A stretch of DNA of 64,000 nt from Azospirillum fermentarium (GTDB taxonomy: Bacteria; Pseudomonadota; Alphaproteobacteria; Azospirillales; Azospirillaceae): contig NZ_JAOQNH010000001.1 of NCBI RefSeq assembly GCF_025961205.1, positions 1,202,001-1,266,000 on the forward strand, read 5' to 3'. The stretch's first letter is position 1. The number at the start of each line of letters is the position of its first letter. Below, one piece after another: positions 33,855 to 46,503 of this stretch. A program made the translations under genes and the position numbers. The notes under the pieces are model-generated. The model saw nothing but the letters and a program-made list of their open reading frames with translations, made no database searches and was not told the DNA's origin.

Positions 33855-34076
33855 CCGCGAACCTTACGCACAGGCAGGTTGGGCGCTCTGCGCCGGGTCA
33901 GCCATCGTGTGACGGTGCCATAGCCGCACCCGAGTTTTTTCGGACGGCGCTTGTTGAACGGTCCCGCACGAGGCGGTCAACGCTTCGCGGCGGGATTTTG
34001 CATCATCCGGCCTGTGCCGGATGTCAGACACAGCGTCCGGCCTTGCCGGACGGCGACAGAGGAATGAAGGGCAGAT
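33855..34076 (+). promoter_or_regulatory. Long untranslated leader of rpsL
   Basis: About 215 bases of leader run from the str promoter to the rpsL start. It holds small stems such as CATCCGGCC/GGATG and CCGGCC/GGACGG around 34000-34060, and the run TTTTTT near 33935. No reading frame is supported. It may carry regulatory structure; no known motif was recognised. Confidence 0.4.
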
Positions 34077-34448
34077 ATGCCGACGATCAATCAGTTGATC
34101 CGTAAGCCGCGCGAGCCGCTCGCCGCGCGCAACAAGGTTCCGGCGCTGGAGGCGTGCCCGCAGAAGCGTGGCGTTTGCACCCGCGTGTACACCACCACGC
34201 CGAAGAAGCCGAACTCGGCCCTTCGTAAGGTCGCCCGCGTGCGCCTGACCAACGGTTTCGAAGTGACCTCGTACATTCCTGGTGAGGGTCACAACCTCCA
34301 GGAACACTCGGTCGTCATGATCCGCGGCGGCCGCGTCAAGGACTTGCCCGGTGTGCGTTACCACATCATCCGCGGCACGCTCGATACCCAGGGCGTGAAG
34401 GACCGGAAGCAGCGTCGTTCGAAGTACGGCGCGAAGCGTCCGAAGTAA
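34077..34448 (+). CDS. rpsL: 30S ribosomal protein S12
   Basis: The protein has 123 aa, at the decoding centre. Its signatures are [19 protein letters not shown] and [17 protein letters not shown]. The two lysines where streptomycin resistance usually arises (in PKKPNS and GRVKDLPG) are wild type, so no ribosomal streptomycin resistance is predicted from this gene. It is the first gene of rpsL-rpsG-fusA-tuf. Confidence 0.98.
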   Translation: MPTINQLIRKPREPLAARNKVPALEACPQKRGVCTRVYTTTPKKPNSALRKVARVRLTNGFEVTSYIPGEGHNLQEHSVVMIRGGRVKDLPGVRYHIIRGTLDTQGVKDRKQRRSKYGAKRPK

Positions 34449-34477
34449 TCAGCGTCCGAAGTTAAGGAGTATAGGCG

Positions 34478-34948
34478 ATGTCCCGTCGTCGTCGCGCCGA
34501 GAAGCGTGAAGTTCTGCCGGATGCCAAGTTTGGCGACCGCGTTATCACCAAGTTCATGAACTGCCTGATGCTGGACGGCAAGAAGTCGGCCGCCGAGCGG
34601 ATTGTGTACGGTGCCCTGACCCGCATCGAAACGAAGACCAAGAACGACCCCGTTCAGGTCTTCCACGATGCTCTGGGCAACGTGAAGCCGCACCTGGAAG
34701 TGCGTTCCCGCCGCGTCGGCGGTGCGACGTATCAGGTTCCGGTGGAAGTGCGTTCCGACCGCGCCCAGGCTCTGGCCATCCGCTGGCTGATCAACGCCGC
34801 CCGCGGCCGTTCGGAAAACACCATGACCGAGCGTCTGTCCGGTGAGCTGCTGGATGCCGCCTCCCAGCGCGGCACCGCGGTCAAGAAGCGTGAAGATACC
34901 CATCGTATGGCGGAAGCCAACAAGGCCTTCTCGCACTACCGCTGGTAA
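34478..34948 (+). CDS. rpsG: 30S ribosomal protein S7
   Basis: The protein has 156 aa, the primary organiser of the 30S head and a contact for E-site tRNA. It opens [20 protein letters not shown] and contains [20 protein letters not shown]. The ribosome-binding site AAGGAG is 10 bases upstream of the ATG. It is followed by fusA after 27 bases. Confidence 0.98.
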   Translation: MSRRRRAEKREVLPDAKFGDRVITKFMNCLMLDGKKSAAERIVYGALTRIETKTKNDPVQVFHDALGNVKPHLEVRSRRVGGATYQVPVEVRSDRAQALAIRWLINAARGRSENTMTERLSGELLDAASQRGTAVKKREDTHRMAEANKAFSHYRW

Positions 34949-34975
34949 TAACGTCTGCCTGAGACACGTCACATC

Positions 34976-37054
34976 ATGCCGCGTTCCCATCCACTCGACC
35001 GTTATCGCAATATCGGCATCATGGCTCACATCGATGCCGGTAAAACGACGACGACCGAGCGGATTCTGTACTACACCGGCAAGTCCTACCGCATGGGCGA
35101 GGTGCACGAAGGCACCACGGTCATGGATTGGATGGAGCAGGAGCAGGAACGCGGCATCACCATCACGTCGGCGGCGACGACGTGTTTCTGGCGCGACCAC
35201 CGCATCAACATCATCGACACGCCGGGGCATGTGGATTTCACCATCGAGGTGGAACGCTCGCTCCGGGTGCTCGATGGTGCCGTGGCGGTCTTCGACTCGG
35301 TTGCGGGCGTCGAGCCCCAGACCGAAACCGTGTGGCGGCAGGCGGACAAGTACCGCGTGCCGCGCATGTGTTTTGTGAACAAGATGGATCGTGTCGGCGC
35401 GGATTTCTTCCGCACCGTGGACATGATCCGTGACCGGTTGGGCATTGCCCCGCTGGTGCTTCAACTGCCCATCGGCAGTGAGCAGAATTTTACCGGCGTC
35501 GTCGATCTCGTGGAGAATCGCGCGGTCGTCTGGAAGGAAGAGACGCTGGGGGCGGAGTTCGCCACCACCGACATTCCCGACTCGATGAAGGAAGCCGCCG
35601 CCCATTGGCGCGGCAAGCTGATCGAAGCGGCGGTGGAGATGGACGAGGCGGCTACCGACGCCTTTTTGGAAACCGGCGCTCCGCCGGATGCCGCTGCGTT
35701 GAAGGCATTGATCCGTAAAGGCACCATCGGTTTCCACTTCGTGCCGGTCCTGTGCGGCGCCGCGTTCCGCAACAAGGGGGTCCAGCCCATGCTGGACGCC
35801 GTGGTGGATTATCTGCCCTCCCCGCTGGACATCGGCCCGGTTGCCGGGCATGCGCCCGGTGGCGAACGTGCCGAGCGGGCCGCCGACGATGCCGCTCCTT
35901 TCGCCGGTCTGGCGTTCAAGGTCATGAACGATCCGGTGGCCGGCAGCCTGACCTTCGTGCGCGTCTACTCCGGCCATGTCACCGCCGGGGACCACGTGCT
36001 GAACGCCGGCAAGGGACAGGGCGAACGGCTGGGCCGGATGCTGCTGATGCACGCCAACACCCGCGAGGAGATCCGCGAGGCGTTCGCCGGCGACATCGTG
36101 GCCTTCGCCTCGCTGCAGAACACGGTGACCGGCGACACCCTGTGCGCGCCCGAGTCGCCCATTGTGCTGGAGCGCATGGAGTTCCCGGAGCCGGTGATCG
36201 AGATCGCCGTGGAGCCGCGGACCCAGGCCGACCATGACCGCATGGCGCAGGCGCTGCAAAAGCTGGCGCAGGAAGACCCCTCCTTCCGCGTGGCCGTCAA
36301 CCCCGAGAACGGGCAGACGGTCATCAAGGGCATGGGGGAGCTGCACCTGGAGGTCATTGTTGACCGCATGAAACGCGAGTTCAAGGTGGAGGCCGACGTC
36401 GGCGCGCCGCAGGTGGCGTACCGCGAGACCATCACCGGGCGCGCGGACGTTGATTATACCCACCGCAAGCAGACGGGCGGGGTGGGGCAGTTCGCCCGGG
36501 TCGTGCTGGCGTTCAAGCCGCTGGCTCCCGGCGAGGGCTTCCGCTTCGTCAACCGCCTTGCCGGCGATGCCCAGGTGCCGAAGGAATTCGTCACCGGCGT
36601 GCGCGCCGGGCTGGAGGCCGCGGTCAACGGCGGTGTGGTGGCCGGTTTCCCCGTCATCGACATGCAGGTCGATCTGACGGACGCGGAAACCCACGATGTG
36701 GATTCCTCCGCCCTGGCTTTCGATCTCGCGGCGCGCACGGCGTTCCGCGAGGGGATGGTCAAGGCAGGGCCGGCGCTCCTCGAACCGATCATGCGGGTCG
36801 AGGTGCTGACGCCGGATGAGTATCTGGGCGACCTTATCGGCGATCTGAACAGCCGCCGGGGTCAGATCAACGGCATGGACGCGCGGGGCAATGCCCAGGT
36901 CATTACCGCCGCCGTGCCGCTGGCCGCTATGTTCGGGTACGTCAACAGCCTGCGCTCCATGAGCCAGGGACGTGCCCAGTATTCCATGCAGTTCGACCAC
37001 TATGAGCCGGTGCCGCAGGCCATCGCTGATGCCATTCGGGCAAAGCTGGCCTGA
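34976..37054 (+). CDS. fusA: Elongation factor G
   Basis: The protein has 692 aa, the translocation GTPase. The G motifs are [38 protein letters not shown] and NKMDRVGAD. Domains II-V follow, with the domain IV tip near [16 protein letters not shown] and the C-terminal [18 protein letters not shown]. The ribosome-binding site is poor, suggesting coupling with rpsG. It lies 35 bases before the second tuf. Confidence 0.97.
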   Translation: MPRSHPLDRYRNIGIMAHIDAGKTTTTERILYYTGKSYRMGEVHEGTTVMDWMEQEQERGITITSAATTCFWRDHRINIIDTPGHVDFTIEVERSLRVLDGAVAVFDSVAGVEPQTETVWRQADKYRVPRMCFVNKMDRVGADFFRTVDMIRDRLGIAPLVLQLPIGSEQNFTGVVDLVENRAVVWKEETLGAEFATTDIPDSMKEAAAHWRGKLIEAAVEMDEAATDAFLETGAPPDAAALKALIRKGTIGFHFVPVLCGAAFRNKGVQPMLDAVVDYLPSPLDIGPVAGHAPGGERAERAADDAAPFAGLAFKVMNDPVAGSLTFVRVYSGHVTAGDHVLNAGKGQGERLGRMLLMHANTREEIREAFAGDIVAFASLQNTVTGDTLCAPESPIVLERMEFPEPVIEIAVEPRTQADHDRMAQALQKLAQEDPSFRVAVNPENGQTVIKGMGELHLEVIVDRMKREFKVEADVGAPQVAYRETITGRADVDYTHRKQTGGVGQFARVVLAFKPLAPGEGFRFVNRLAGDAQVPKEFVTGVRAGLEAAVNGGVVAGFPVIDMQVDLTDAETHDVDSSALAFDLAARTAFREGMVKAGPALLEPIMRVEVLTPDEYLGDLIGDLNSRRGQINGMDARGNAQVITAAVPLAAMFGYVNSLRSMSQGRAQYSMQFDHYEPVPQAIADAIRAKLA

Positions 37055-37089
37055 TTGACCGCAAGAATCGCGAAAAACGGAGAGTAGTT

Positions 37090-38280
<1,191 letters not shown>

Positions 38281-38296
38281 TGGTATAAGCCCGCTT

Positions 38297-38326
38297 CTGA
38301 CGCCGGGGTGTCTGCCCCGGCGTCAG
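38297..38326 (+). terminator. Hairpin between tuf copy 2 and rpsJ
   Basis: The perfect 12-bp stem CTGACGCCGGGG / CCCCGGCGTCAG has a TGTCTG loop and lies in a 69-base gap. It is followed by only a few T residues, so it is more likely an attenuator or processing site than a full stop. Confidence 0.6.
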
Positions 38327-38349
38327 CGCGTTTAAGGAACCGACCCGCC

Positions 38350-38658
<309 letters not shown>

Positions 38659-38721
38659 AGTTGTTTTCGGGTAAGGGACCTCTCCGATAGTGGCGGATGT
38701 CCCTGGTCAGGAGATAAAAGT

Positions 38722-39429
38722 ATGCGATCCGGTTTGATCGCGCAGAAACTCGGCATGACCCGCATCTTCACCGATGAGGGCGAGCATGTGCCGGTGACTG
38801 TGCTGAAAGTTGACGGCTGCCAGGTCGTCGCTGTGCGCACCGAAGAAACCGACGGCTACACCGCGGTCCAGCTTGGTGCTGGCACCATCAAGGTGAAGAA
38901 CGTCACCCAGCCGCTGCGCGGGCATTTCGCCAAGGCGCGCGTGGAACCCAAGCGCAAGCTCGTGGAATTCCGAGTCGACGCCGATGCGCTGATCGAAGTC
39001 GGTGCCGAGCTGTCGGTGGCCCATTTCGTCCCCGGCCAGTTCGTGGACGTGACCGGCACCTCGATCGGTAAGGGTTTTGCCGGCGGCATGAAGCGCTGGA
39101 ACTTCGGCGGTCTGCGTGCGTCGCACGGCGTGTCGGTGTCCCACCGCTCGCACGGTTCGACGGGTAACCGTCAGGATCCCGGCAAGGTCTTCAAGAACAA
39201 GAAGATGGCCGGCCATCTCGGCGACGAGAAGGTGACGGTTCAGAATCTGAAGGTCGTCTCGGTGGACGAGGCGCGCGGCATCATCCTGGTCAAGGGTGCC
39301 GTCCCCGGCGCCGAAGGCGGCTGGGTGAAGATCCGCGACGCTGTGAAGAAGAAGCAGGAAGGCCTGCCGTTCCCGGCCGCCATCAAGGCGCAGCCGGCGG
39401 CTGAGGCTCCCGCCGAGTCGCAGGAGTAA
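38722..39429 (+). CDS. rplC: 50S ribosomal protein L3
   Basis: The protein has 235 aa. The N-terminal [20 protein letters not shown] and the methylated-glutamine region [20 protein letters not shown] are present, as is [16 protein letters not shown] near the peptidyl-transferase centre. It has an Ala/Glu-rich C-terminal tail of about 20 residues. The ribosome-binding site is AGGAGA. Confidence 0.98.
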   Translation: MRSGLIAQKLGMTRIFTDEGEHVPVTVLKVDGCQVVAVRTEETDGYTAVQLGAGTIKVKNVTQPLRGHFAKARVEPKRKLVEFRVDADALIEVGAELSVAHFVPGQFVDVTGTSIGKGFAGGMKRWNFGGLRASHGVSVSHRSHGSTGNRQDPGKVFKNKKMAGHLGDEKVTVQNLKVVSVDEARGIILVKGAVPGAEGGWVKIRDAVKKKQEGLPFPAAIKAQPAAEAPAESQE

Positions 39430-39435
39430 GTCCCA

Positions 39436-40056
39436 ATGAAGGCGACCATTAAGAATCTGAGCAACGAGGCCGTCGGCGAGATCGAGCTGTCCGACGCGAT
39501 CTTCGGTCTGCCGGTTCGCACCGACATCCTGCACCGCATGGTCAACTGGCAGCTGGCCAAGCGCCGCGCCGGCACGCACAAGACCAAGGGCATCAGCGAA
39601 ATCAGCGGCTCCACCAAGAAGCCGTACCGCCAGAAGGGCACGGGCCGTGCGCGTCAGGGTTCGACCCGCTCGCCCCAGTTCCGCGGCGGTGCGACCATCT
39701 TCGGGCCGGTGGTGCGCAGCCACGAGCACGATCTGACCAAGAAGGTCCGCAAGCTCGCCCTGAAGACGGCTCTGTCGGCCAAGGCGGCTGACGGCAAGCT
39801 GATCGTTCTGGACGCGGCCGCGGCCGAATCGCACAAGACCAAGGAACTGGCGGCTCGCTTCGCCACGATGGGCCTGACGTCGGTGCTCATCATCGACGGC
39901 GCCAACCTGGACGAAAACTTCGTCCGCGCTTCGCGCAACATCCCGCTGGTGGATGTGCTGCCGGAGCAGGGCGCCAACGTCTATGACATTTTGCGCCGCG
40001 ACACGCTGGTCCTGACCCGCAACGCGGTCGAGCAGCTGGAGGCTCGTCTGAAATGA
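39436..40056 (+). CDS. rplD: 50S ribosomal protein L4
   Basis: The protein has 206 aa, lining the exit tunnel with its long loop ([20 protein letters not shown]). In E. coli L4 also represses the S10 operon. The globular core reads [20 protein letters not shown]. Its ribosome-binding site overlaps the rplC stop, and its TGA overlaps the rplW ATG. Confidence 0.98.
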   Translation: MKATIKNLSNEAVGEIELSDAIFGLPVRTDILHRMVNWQLAKRRAGTHKTKGISEISGSTKKPYRQKGTGRARQGSTRSPQFRGGATIFGPVVRSHEHDLTKKVRKLALKTALSAKAADGKLIVLDAAAAESHKTKELAARFATMGLTSVLIIDGANLDENFVRASRNIPLVDVLPEQGANVYDILRRDTLVLTRNAVEQLEARLK

Positions 40057-40370
40057 GCAAGCAGTCGAAACCTGCGGTGAGCCGCGAGCGGATGTACGAC
40101 CTGATCGTCGCTCCCGTCATCACCGAGAAGTCGACCTTGGGTTCGGAGCACAACCAGGTCACCTTCCGCGTCCCTCTCTCGGCCACCAAGCCGGAGATCA
40201 AGGCGGCGGTCGAGGGTCTCTTCAACGTCAAGGTGAAGGCGGTCAATACCCTGATCGCCAAGGGCAAGACGAAGCGCTTCCGCGGTATCGTCGGCTATCG
40301 CTCGGACGTGAAGAAGGCGGTTGTGACGCTCGCCGAGGGTCACAAGATCGACGTGACCACGGGCATCTGA
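40053..40370 (+). CDS. rplW: 50S ribosomal protein L23
   Basis: The protein has 105 aa, at the tunnel exit, where it docks trigger factor and SRP. It contains [20 protein letters not shown] and [18 protein letters not shown]. Its start overlaps the rplD stop (ATGA), showing translational coupling. Confidence 0.97.
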   Translation: MSKQSKPAVSRERMYDLIVAPVITEKSTLGSEHNQVTFRVPLSATKPEIKAAVEGLFNVKVKAVNTLIAKGKTKRFRGIVGYRSDVKKAVVTLAEGHKIDVTTGI

Positions 40371-40386
40371 GCGGGAGTGTGATCCG

Positions 40387-41211
40387 ATGGCATTGAAGCA
40401 ATTCCGGCCGATTACCCCGTCCCTGCGCCAGCTGGTCATCGTCGACCGCTCGGAGCTGTGGAAGGGCAAGCCGGTCAAGGTTCTGACCGAAGGTCTGAGC
40501 AAGAGCGGCGGCCGCAACAACACCGGCCGCATCACCGCCCGCCGTATGGGGGGTGGTCACAAGCGCGTCTATCGTCTGGTGGATTTCAAGCGCCGCAAGT
40601 TCGGCGTGCCGGCCACCGTCGAGCGGATCGAATACGATCCGAACCGCACCGCCTTCATCGCGCTCATCAAGTACGCGGATGGCACGCTCTCCTACATCCT
40701 GGCTCCGCAGCGCCTGAAGGCCGGCGATGTGGTCGTCGCGGGTGAGAAGGTGGACGTGAAGCCCGGCAACGCGATGCCGCTGAAGAACATCCCCGTCGGC
40801 ACCATCGTCCACAATGTGGAACTGAAGGCCGGCAAGGGTGGTCAGATCGCGCGCTCGGCTGGCACCTACCTCCAGCTGGTGGGCCGCGACAGCGGCTATG
40901 CCCAGCTGAAGCTTCCCTCGGGTGAGCTCCGCATGGTCCGCGGCGAGTGCATGGCCACCATCGGTGCCGTGTCGAACCCCGACCAGCTGAACATCAACCT
41001 GGGTAAGGCCGGCCGTGCCCGGTGGCTGGGGCATCGCCCCGCCGTCCGCGGTGTCGCCATGAACCCGATCGACCACCCGCACGGTGGTGGTGAAGGCCGG
41101 ACCTCGGGTGGCCGTCATCCCGTCACGCCCTGGGGCAAGCCGACCAAGGGCAAGAAGACGCGCAGCAACAAGAAGACGAACGGACTCATCATCCGTCGTC
41201 GCACGAAGTAA
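40387..41211 (+). CDS. rplB: 50S ribosomal protein L2
   Basis: The protein has 274 aa. It is needed for subunit association and peptidyl transfer. [17 protein letters not shown] and the near-universal [20 protein letters not shown], with the catalytic-centre His, are intact. The ribosome-binding site is GGGAG. Confidence 0.98.
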   Translation: MALKQFRPITPSLRQLVIVDRSELWKGKPVKVLTEGLSKSGGRNNTGRITARRMGGGHKRVYRLVDFKRRKFGVPATVERIEYDPNRTAFIALIKYADGTLSYILAPQRLKAGDVVVAGEKVDVKPGNAMPLKNIPVGTIVHNVELKAGKGGQIARSAGTYLQLVGRDSGYAQLKLPSGELRMVRGECMATIGAVSNPDQLNINLGKAGRARWLGHRPAVRGVAMNPIDHPHGGGEGRTSGGRHPVTPWGKPTKGKKTRSNKKTNGLIIRRRTK

Positions 41212-41223
41212 GGAGGCCGGACC

Positions 41224-41502
41224 GTGGCGCGTTCCGTTTGGAAGGGTCCGTTCGTTGACGGCTATCTGCTCAAGAAAGCCGACAAGTCGCGGGCCAGCGG
41301 CCGTAACGAGATCATCAAGATCTGGTCCCGGCGTTCGACCATCCTGCCGCAGTTCGTGGGTCTCACGTTCGGCGTCTACAATGGCCACAAGTATCTGCCG
41401 GTCCTGGTGACCGAGCACATGATCGGCCACAAGTTCGGCGAGTTCGCTCCGACGCGCACCTTCTATGGTCACGCGGCGGACAAGAAGGCGAAGAGGAAGT
41501 AA
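41224..41502 (+). CDS. rpsS: 30S ribosomal protein S19
   Basis: The protein has 92 aa from a GTG start behind TAAGGAGG. It contains [20 protein letters not shown] and [20 protein letters not shown]. It pairs with S13 in the 30S head near the A site. Confidence 0.98.
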   Translation: MARSVWKGPFVDGYLLKKADKSRASGRNEIIKIWSRRSTILPQFVGLTFGVYNGHKYLPVLVTEHMIGHKFGEFAPTRTFYGHAADKKAKRK

Positions 41503-41505
41503 GCC

Positions 41506-41898
41506 ATGGGCAAGCCCTCCAACCCCAGCCGGATCGCGGTGAACGAGGCGATTGCCTCGTCCCCCATGATCCGCACCAGCCCGCGCAAGCTGAACCTCGT
41601 CGCCCAGTTGATCCGCAACAAGGACGCCTCGCGCGCCCTGGCGGACCTGACGTTCTCGAAGCGCCGTATTTCGGGTGAGGTCAAGAAGGTTCTCCAGGCG
41701 GCGATCGCCAACGCGGAGAACAATCATCAGCTCGACGTGGACCGTCTGTACGTCGCCATCGCGACCGTCGGCCGCGCCATGGTGATGAAGCGTTTCCACG
41801 CCCGCGCGCGCGGCCGTGGCGCTCGGGTCGAGAAGCCGTTCTCCAACCTGACGATCATCGTGCGCGAGCGCGAAGAAGCCGCCGAAGGGGCCGAGTAA
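41506..41898 (+). CDS. rplV: 50S ribosomal protein L22
   Basis: The protein has 130 aa, a tunnel-lining protein with an extended beta hairpin ([20 protein letters not shown]). It starts after only 3 bases from rpsS. The helix region [20 protein letters not shown] is typical; a short acidic C-tail follows the conserved core. Confidence 0.97.
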   Translation: MGKPSNPSRIAVNEAIASSPMIRTSPRKLNLVAQLIRNKDASRALADLTFSKRRISGEVKKVLQAAIANAENNHQLDVDRLYVAIATVGRAMVMKRFHARARGRGARVEKPFSNLTIIVREREEAAEGAE

Positions 41899-41899
41899 G

Positions 41900-42670
41900 A
41901 TGGGTCAGAAAGTCAATCCGATCGGGCTGCGCGTCGGCATCAACCGCACGTGGGACAGCCGCTGGTTCGCGGGCAAGGATTATGCCGGCCTGTTGCACCA
42001 GGATCTGAAGCTGCGTGAATTCCTGCAGAAGCGTCTGGCCCAGGCCGGGTGCTCACGTGTGGTGATCGAGCGTCCCGCCAAGAAGGCGCGCGTCACCATC
42101 CACTCCGCCCGTCCCGGCGTGGTGATCGGCAAGAAGGGCGCCGACATCGAAAAGCTGCGGGGCGAGCTGGCCAAGATGACCGGCAGCGAGGTCAGCCTGA
42201 ACATCGTCGAAATCCGCAAGCCGGAAATCGACGCCAAGCTGATCGCCGAGAACATCGCCAGCCAGCTGGAACGCCGTGTGGCCTTCCGCCGCGCCATGAA
42301 GCGCGCGGTGCAGTCGGCCATGCGTCTGGGCGCGCTCGGCATCCGGATCAACTGCTCCGGCCGTCTGGGCGGTGCGGAAATCGCCCGTATGGAGTGGTAC
42401 CGCGAAGGCCGCGTGCCGCTGCATACCCTGCGCGCCGACATCGATTACGGTGTGGGCACGGCCAAGACCACCTATGGCACCTGCGGTGTCAAGGTGTGGG
42501 TGTTCAAGGGCGAGATCATGGCCCACGACCCGATGGCCCAGGACAAGCGCATGGCCGGCGATGCGGTGAACACGGACGGCGAACAGCCGCAGCGCCGTGA
42601 ACGCCGTGACCGCGACCGCGATCACGACCGTGGCGGCCGCGAGCGCCGCGAGCGCGCTGAGCGCGAGTGA
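41900..42670 (+). CDS. rpsC: 30S ribosomal protein S3 with charged C-terminal extension
   Basis: The protein has 256 aa. [20 protein letters not shown] starts the N-domain, the KH domain has [18 protein letters not shown], and the C-domain ends near [13 protein letters not shown]. It forms part of the mRNA entry channel and helicase. After that comes an unusual tail of about 40 residues rich in Arg, Asp and Glu. The ATG follows the rplV stop by one base. Confidence 0.97.
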   Translation: MGQKVNPIGLRVGINRTWDSRWFAGKDYAGLLHQDLKLREFLQKRLAQAGCSRVVIERPAKKARVTIHSARPGVVIGKKGADIEKLRGELAKMTGSEVSLNIVEIRKPEIDAKLIAENIASQLERRVAFRRAMKRAVQSAMRLGALGIRINCSGRLGGAEIARMEWYREGRVPLHTLRADIDYGVGTAKTTYGTCGVKVWVFKGEIMAHDPMAQDKRMAGDAVNTDGEQPQRRERRDRDRDHDRGGRERRERAERE

Positions 42671-42682
42671 GGGGTTTGACCG

Positions 42683-43111
42683 ATGCTTTCTCCGAAGCGT
42701 ACGAAATACCGTAAGGCCCACAAGGGCCGGATCAAGGGCAACGCCAAGGGCGGCACCCAGCTCAACTTCGGTGCCTACGGCCTGAAGGCCCTGGAGCCGG
42801 AGCGGATCACGGCGCGTCAGATCGAAGCGGCCCGCCGCACGATCACCCGCCACATCCGCCGTCAGGGCCGCGTGTGGATCCGCATTTTCCCGGATCTGCC
42901 CGTTTCCCAGAAGCCGGCCGAAGTCCGCATGGGTTCCGGTAAGGGTTCGCCCGAGTACTGGGCGGCCCGCGTGGCCCCCGGCCGTATCATGTTCGAGCTG
43001 GACGGTGTGCCCTACGAACTCGCCAAGCGCGCGTTCGAACTGGCCGCCGCCAAGCTGCCGATCAAGACCAAGTTCGTGACCCGCCTCGGCGGTGAAGAGG
43101 TGGCGGCATGA
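42683..43111 (+). CDS. rplP: 50S ribosomal protein L16
   Basis: The protein has 142 aa, contacting tRNA in the A site. It has [40 protein letters not shown] and [20 protein letters not shown], the loop that carries the hydroxylated arginine in other bacteria. Its stop overlaps the rpmC start (ATGA). Confidence 0.98.
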   Translation: MLSPKRTKYRKAHKGRIKGNAKGGTQLNFGAYGLKALEPERITARQIEAARRTITRHIRRQGRVWIRIFPDLPVSQKPAEVRMGSGKGSPEYWAARVAPGRIMFELDGVPYELAKRAFELAAAKLPIKTKFVTRLGGEEVAA

Positions 43112-43314
43112 AGACCGAAGACATCCGCTCCAAGAGCGCGGACGAGCTGAACGATCAGCTCCTCCAGCTCAAGAAGGAACAGCTGAACCTGCGCTTCCAG
43201 AAGGCCTCCGGCCAGCTGGAAAACACCGCGCGGGTCAATGCCGTGCGTCGCGACATCGCGCGCATCAAGACGATCCTCGGCGAGCGCGCCCGCGCCGCCG
43301 CGGCCTCGAAGTAA
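43108..43314 (+). CDS. rpmC: 50S ribosomal protein L29
   Basis: The protein has 68 aa forming a two-helix hairpin at the tunnel exit. [20 protein letters not shown] and the following [20 protein letters not shown] are diagnostic. It is translationally coupled to rplP. Confidence 0.97.
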   Translation: MKTEDIRSKSADELNDQLLQLKKEQLNLRFQKASGQLENTARVNAVRRDIARIKTILGERARAAAASK

Positions 43315-43326
43315 GGAGGGCGATCG

Positions 43327-43581
43327 ATGCCTCGCCGCGTTTTGCAGGGCACGGTGGTCAGCGATAAGTGCGACAAGACGGTGATCGTTCTTGTCGAGCG
43401 TCGCGTGATGCACCCCGTCTACAAAAAGTTTATCCGTCAGTCGAAAAAGTACGCCGCCCACGACGAAGGTAATGCGTTCAAGGTGGGTGATAGTGTACAG
43501 ATCATCGAGTGCCGCCCGCTGTCCAAGCGCAAGCGCTGGATGGTCGTGACGGAGTCCGCCGCCACTGGCGGCGCCGCCTGA
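43327..43581 (+). CDS. rpsQ: 30S ribosomal protein S17
   Basis: The protein has 84 aa, OB-fold, an early-assembly 30S body protein. It contains [20 protein letters not shown] and [17 protein letters not shown] strong TAAGGAGG lies just upstream, overlapping the rpmC stop. Confidence 0.98.
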   Translation: MPRRVLQGTVVSDKCDKTVIVLVERRVMHPVYKKFIRQSKKYAAHDEGNAFKVGDSVQIIECRPLSKRKRWMVVTESAATGGAA

Positions 43582-43599
43582 TAGAGAAAGGTACCAACC

Positions 43600-43968
43600 A
43601 TGATCCAGATGCAAACCAACCTGGAAGTCGCCGACAACAGCGGGGCGCGCCGGGTGCAGTGCATCAAGGTGCTTGGCGGGTCGAAGCGGAAGGTTGCCTC
43701 GGTGGGCGACATCATTGTCGTCTCCGTGAAGGAAGCCATTCCGAAAGGCCGCGTCAAGAAAGGTGACGTGCACCGTGCCGTCATCGTCCGCACCGCCAAG
43801 GAACTGCGTCGTGAAGACGGCTCCGCGATCCGGTTCGACCGGAACGCCGCTGTTCTGATCAACAAGCAGGGCGAGCCGATCGGCACCCGTATCTTCGGGC
43901 CGGTCACCCGTGAACTGCGCGCCAAGAAGTTCATGAAGATCATCTCGCTGGCGCCGGAGGTGCTGTGA
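43600..43968 (+). CDS. rplN: 50S ribosomal protein L14
   Basis: The protein has 122 aa, at the intersubunit bridge with S12 and helix 44. [20 protein letters not shown] and [20 protein letters not shown] are the family signatures. The stop overlaps the rplX ATG by one base. Confidence 0.98.
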   Translation: MIQMQTNLEVADNSGARRVQCIKVLGGSKRKVASVGDIIVVSVKEAIPKGRVKKGDVHRAVIVRTAKELRREDGSAIRFDRNAAVLINKQGEPIGTRIFGPVTRELRAKKFMKIISLAPEVL

Positions 43969-44285
43969 TGGCGTTCAAGGTTAAGACCAAGGACAAGGTC
44001 GTCGTCCTGACCGGCAAGGATAAGGGCAAGACGGGTGAAGTCCTGAAGGTTTTCCCCAAGGAGAACCGCGTCGTGGTGCAGGGCGTCAACGTTGTGAAGA
44101 AGCACACTCGTGCCTCGGCCCGCTCGGAAGGCGGTATCGTCGAGGTCGAGGCGTCGATCCACGCGTCGAACGTCGCCCACATCGATCCCAAGGACAGCAA
44201 GCCGACCCGCGTCGGCTTCAAGGTTCTCGAGGATGGCCGCAAGGTGCGTGTCGCCAAGCGGTCCGGCGAGATCATTGATCGGTAA
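43968..44285 (+). CDS. rplX: 50S ribosomal protein L24
   Basis: The protein has 105 aa from ATG 43968 (TGATG overlap with rplN; a GTG at 43965 would add one residue). The KOW motif [20 protein letters not shown] is at the N-terminus. It is an assembly initiator of the large subunit. Confidence 0.97.
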   Translation: MAFKVKTKDKVVVLTGKDKGKTGEVLKVFPKENRVVVQGVNVVKKHTRASARSEGGIVEVEASIHASNVAHIDPKDSKPTRVGFKVLEDGRKVRVAKRSGEIIDR

Positions 44286-44296
44286 GGACCGGACCA

Positions 44297-44839
44297 ATGG
44301 CTGCACGTCTCAAAGAACTTTATGATTCCAAGATCCGCTCCGCGCTGAAGGAAGAGTTCGGTTACACGAACGATTTCCAGGTGCCGGTTCTTGAGAAGAT
44401 CATCATCAACATGGGCGTCGGCGAAGCCGTCGGCGACTCCAAGAAGATCCAGCTGGCGGCTGGCGAACTCCAGGCGATCTCCGGCCAGAAGCCGGTGATC
44501 ACCCGTTCGCGCAAGTCCATCGCCCAGTTCAAGCTGCGCGAAGGCATGGCCATCGGGTGCAAGGTCACGCTGCGCCGTGACCGCATGTACGAATTCCTGG
44601 ACCGTCTTGTCACCATCGCGCTGCCGCGCGTTCGCGACTTCCGCGGCATCCCGGGCAACAGCTTCGATGGCCGTGGCAACTATGCCATGGGCGTGAAGGA
44701 GCAGATCATTTTCCCGGAAATCGATTACGACAAGATCGATCAGATCCGTGGCATGGACATCATTTTCGTGACGTCCGCGGGGACCGACAAGGAAGCCAAG
44801 GCTCTCCTGAAGGCCTTCCAGATGCCGTTCGTGAACTGA
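44297..44839 (+). CDS. rplE: 50S ribosomal protein L5
   Basis: The protein has 180 aa. It binds 5S rRNA in the central protuberance. [40 protein letters not shown] and [20 protein letters not shown] are intact. Confidence 0.98.
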   Translation: MAARLKELYDSKIRSALKEEFGYTNDFQVPVLEKIIINMGVGEAVGDSKKIQLAAGELQAISGQKPVITRSRKSIAQFKLREGMAIGCKVTLRRDRMYEFLDRLVTIALPRVRDFRGIPGNSFDGRGNYAMGVKEQIIFPEIDYDKIDQIRGMDIIFVTSAGTDKEAKALLKAFQMPFVN

Positions 44840-44859
44840 TCGAGCAGGAGCAAGAACCC

Positions 44860-45165
44860 ATGGCCAAGACCAGCTCCGTCGAAAAGAACAAGCGGCGGAT
44901 GAAGATGGCAAAGCAGTTCGCGAACAAGCGCGCGAAGCTGAAGTCCATCGCCAAAGATCCCTCGGTGTCGCCGGAAGACCAGTTTGCTGCCCGCCTCAAG
45001 CTGGCCGAACTGCCGCGCAATTCGTCGAAGACCCGTATTCGGAACCGGTGCGAACTGACCGGCCGTCCGCGGGCCTTTTATCGTAAGTTTAAGCTGTCGC
45101 GCATCGCGCTGCGGGAACTGGCCTCGACCGGCCAGATCCCCGGCATGGTGAAGTCGAGCTGGTAA
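44860..45165 (+). CDS. rpsN: 30S ribosomal protein S14 (long, zinc-free form)
   Basis: The protein has 101 aa, the C-minus type: it lacks the CxxC...CxxC zinc motif of the 61-residue form. It has [20 protein letters not shown] and [20 protein letters not shown]. It is a 30S head protein. Confidence 0.97.
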   Translation: MAKTSSVEKNKRRMKMAKQFANKRAKLKSIAKDPSVSPEDQFAARLKLAELPRNSSKTRIRNRCELTGRPRAFYRKFKLSRIALRELASTGQIPGMVKSSW

Positions 45166-45178
45166 GGAGGACCGCAAG

Positions 45179-45577
45179 ATGGCTTTGAGCGATCCCCTCG
45201 GCGATATGCTGACCCGCATCCGTAACGGACAGCAGGCCCGCATGGCGTCTGTGGAAAGCCCGGCTTCCAAGCTGCGCACCACTGTCCTGGAAGTCCTCAA
45301 GCGCGAAGGCTACATCCGTGGCTATTCCGAAGAGGAAGTGCGTCCGGGTATCCGCAATCTGAAGATCGAGCTGAAGTACCACGAAGGCGAGCCTGTGATT
45401 AAGCAGATCGCCCGTGTGTCGAAGCCCGGCCGCCGCGTGTACTCCAAGATCGCCGACCTGCCCCGTGTCTTCAACGGCCTCGGCATCGCGATCCTGTCCA
45501 CGCCGCGCGGCGTGATGTCCGACAACGAGGCCCGCACCGCCAACGTCGGCGGTGAGGTTCTCTGCCGCGTCTTCTAA
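45179..45577 (+). CDS. rpsH: 30S ribosomal protein S8
   Basis: The protein has 132 aa. It binds the central 16S domain; in E. coli it is also the translational repressor of the spc operon. [18 protein letters not shown] and [20 protein letters not shown] are conserved. TAAGGAGG precedes the ATG. Confidence 0.98.
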   Translation: MALSDPLGDMLTRIRNGQQARMASVESPASKLRTTVLEVLKREGYIRGYSEEEVRPGIRNLKIELKYHEGEPVIKQIARVSKPGRRVYSKIADLPRVFNGLGIAILSTPRGVMSDNEARTANVGGEVLCRVF

Positions 45578-45587
45578 GGAGAGCGCG

Positions 45588-46121
45588 ATGTCCCGAATTG
45601 GCAAACATCCCGTTGCCGTCCCCGCCGGCGTCGATGTCAAGATCGACGGCAAGGTGGTGTCGGTGAAGGGCAAGCTCGGTCAGCTCTCTTTGACGCTGGT
45701 CGATGATGTCTCGGCGGAACTGGCCGACGGCAAGGTCGTCGTCAAGCCCGCCAACGACAGCCGGCGCGCCTACACCATGTGGGCGACCTCCCGCACGCTG
45801 GTGAACAACATGGTAAAGGGTGTGGCCGACGGCTACACCGTGAACCTGGAAATCAACGGCGTGGGTTACCGCGCGGCCGTGCAGGGCAAGGAGCTGGTCA
45901 TGCAGCTCGGCTTCAGCCACGACGTGAAGTACCCGATCCCGGAAGGCATCGCCATCAAGTGCGACAAGCCGACGTCGATCACGATCACCGGCTTCGACAA
46001 GCAGAAGGTCGGCCAGGTCGCGGCGGAAATCCGTGGTTGGAAGAAGCCTGAACCCTACAAGGGCAAGGGCATCAAGTACGACAACGAAACGATCCTCCGC
46101 AAGGAAGGTAAGAAGAAGTAA
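45588..46121 (+). CDS. rplF: 50S ribosomal protein L6
   Basis: The protein has 177 aa from ATG 45588 (MSRIGKHPVAVPAGVDVKID), 10 bases after the rpsH stop; 12 upstream in-frame codons overlap rpsH and are rejected. The C-terminal EPYKGKGIKYDNETILRKEG is typical. It sits near the factor-binding site. Confidence 0.98.
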   Translation: MSRIGKHPVAVPAGVDVKIDGKVVSVKGKLGQLSLTLVDDVSAELADGKVVVKPANDSRRAYTMWATSRTLVNNMVKGVADGYTVNLEINGVGYRAAVQGKELVMQLGFSHDVKYPIPEGIAIKCDKPTSITITGFDKQKVGQVAAEIRGWKKPEPYKGKGIKYDNETILRKEGKKK

Positions 46122-46127
46122 CCCGCC

Positions 46128-46490
46128 ATGCTCAACAGCAAGAAACTGCAAGAGCGGCGTAAGCAGCGCGTTCGCGCTTCGATCGCCAAGAAGGCCGGCG
46201 GGCGGCTTCGTCTGTCGGTGCACCGCACCAACCTTCACATCTACGCCCAGATCATCGACGATGCGGCGGGCCGTACTCTGGCGGCGGCGTCCTCTTCCGA
46301 GAAGGACGTCCGCGGCCAGATGAAGCACGGCGGCAACGTCGAAGCGGCCAAGAAGATCGGTCTTCTGATCGCCGAACGCGCCAAGGCGGCCGGCATCTCG
46401 GAAGTGGTCTTCGACCGCGGCGGCTATCTCTATCATGGCCGGGTCAAGGCCCTGGCTGAGGCGGCCCGCGAGGGCGGCCTGTCCTTCTAA
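46128..46490 (+). CDS. rplR: 50S ribosomal protein L18
   Basis: The protein has 120 aa. It carries 5S rRNA with L5. [20 protein letters not shown] and the C-terminal [20 protein letters not shown] are diagnostic. It starts 6 bases after rplF. Confidence 0.98.
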   Translation: MLNSKKLQERRKQRVRASIAKKAGGRLRLSVHRTNLHIYAQIIDDAAGRTLAAASSSEKDVRGQMKHGGNVEAAKKIGLLIAERAKAAGISEVVFDRGGYLYHGRVKALAEAAREGGLSF

Positions 46491-46503
46491 GGGAGCCTGG
46501 ACT

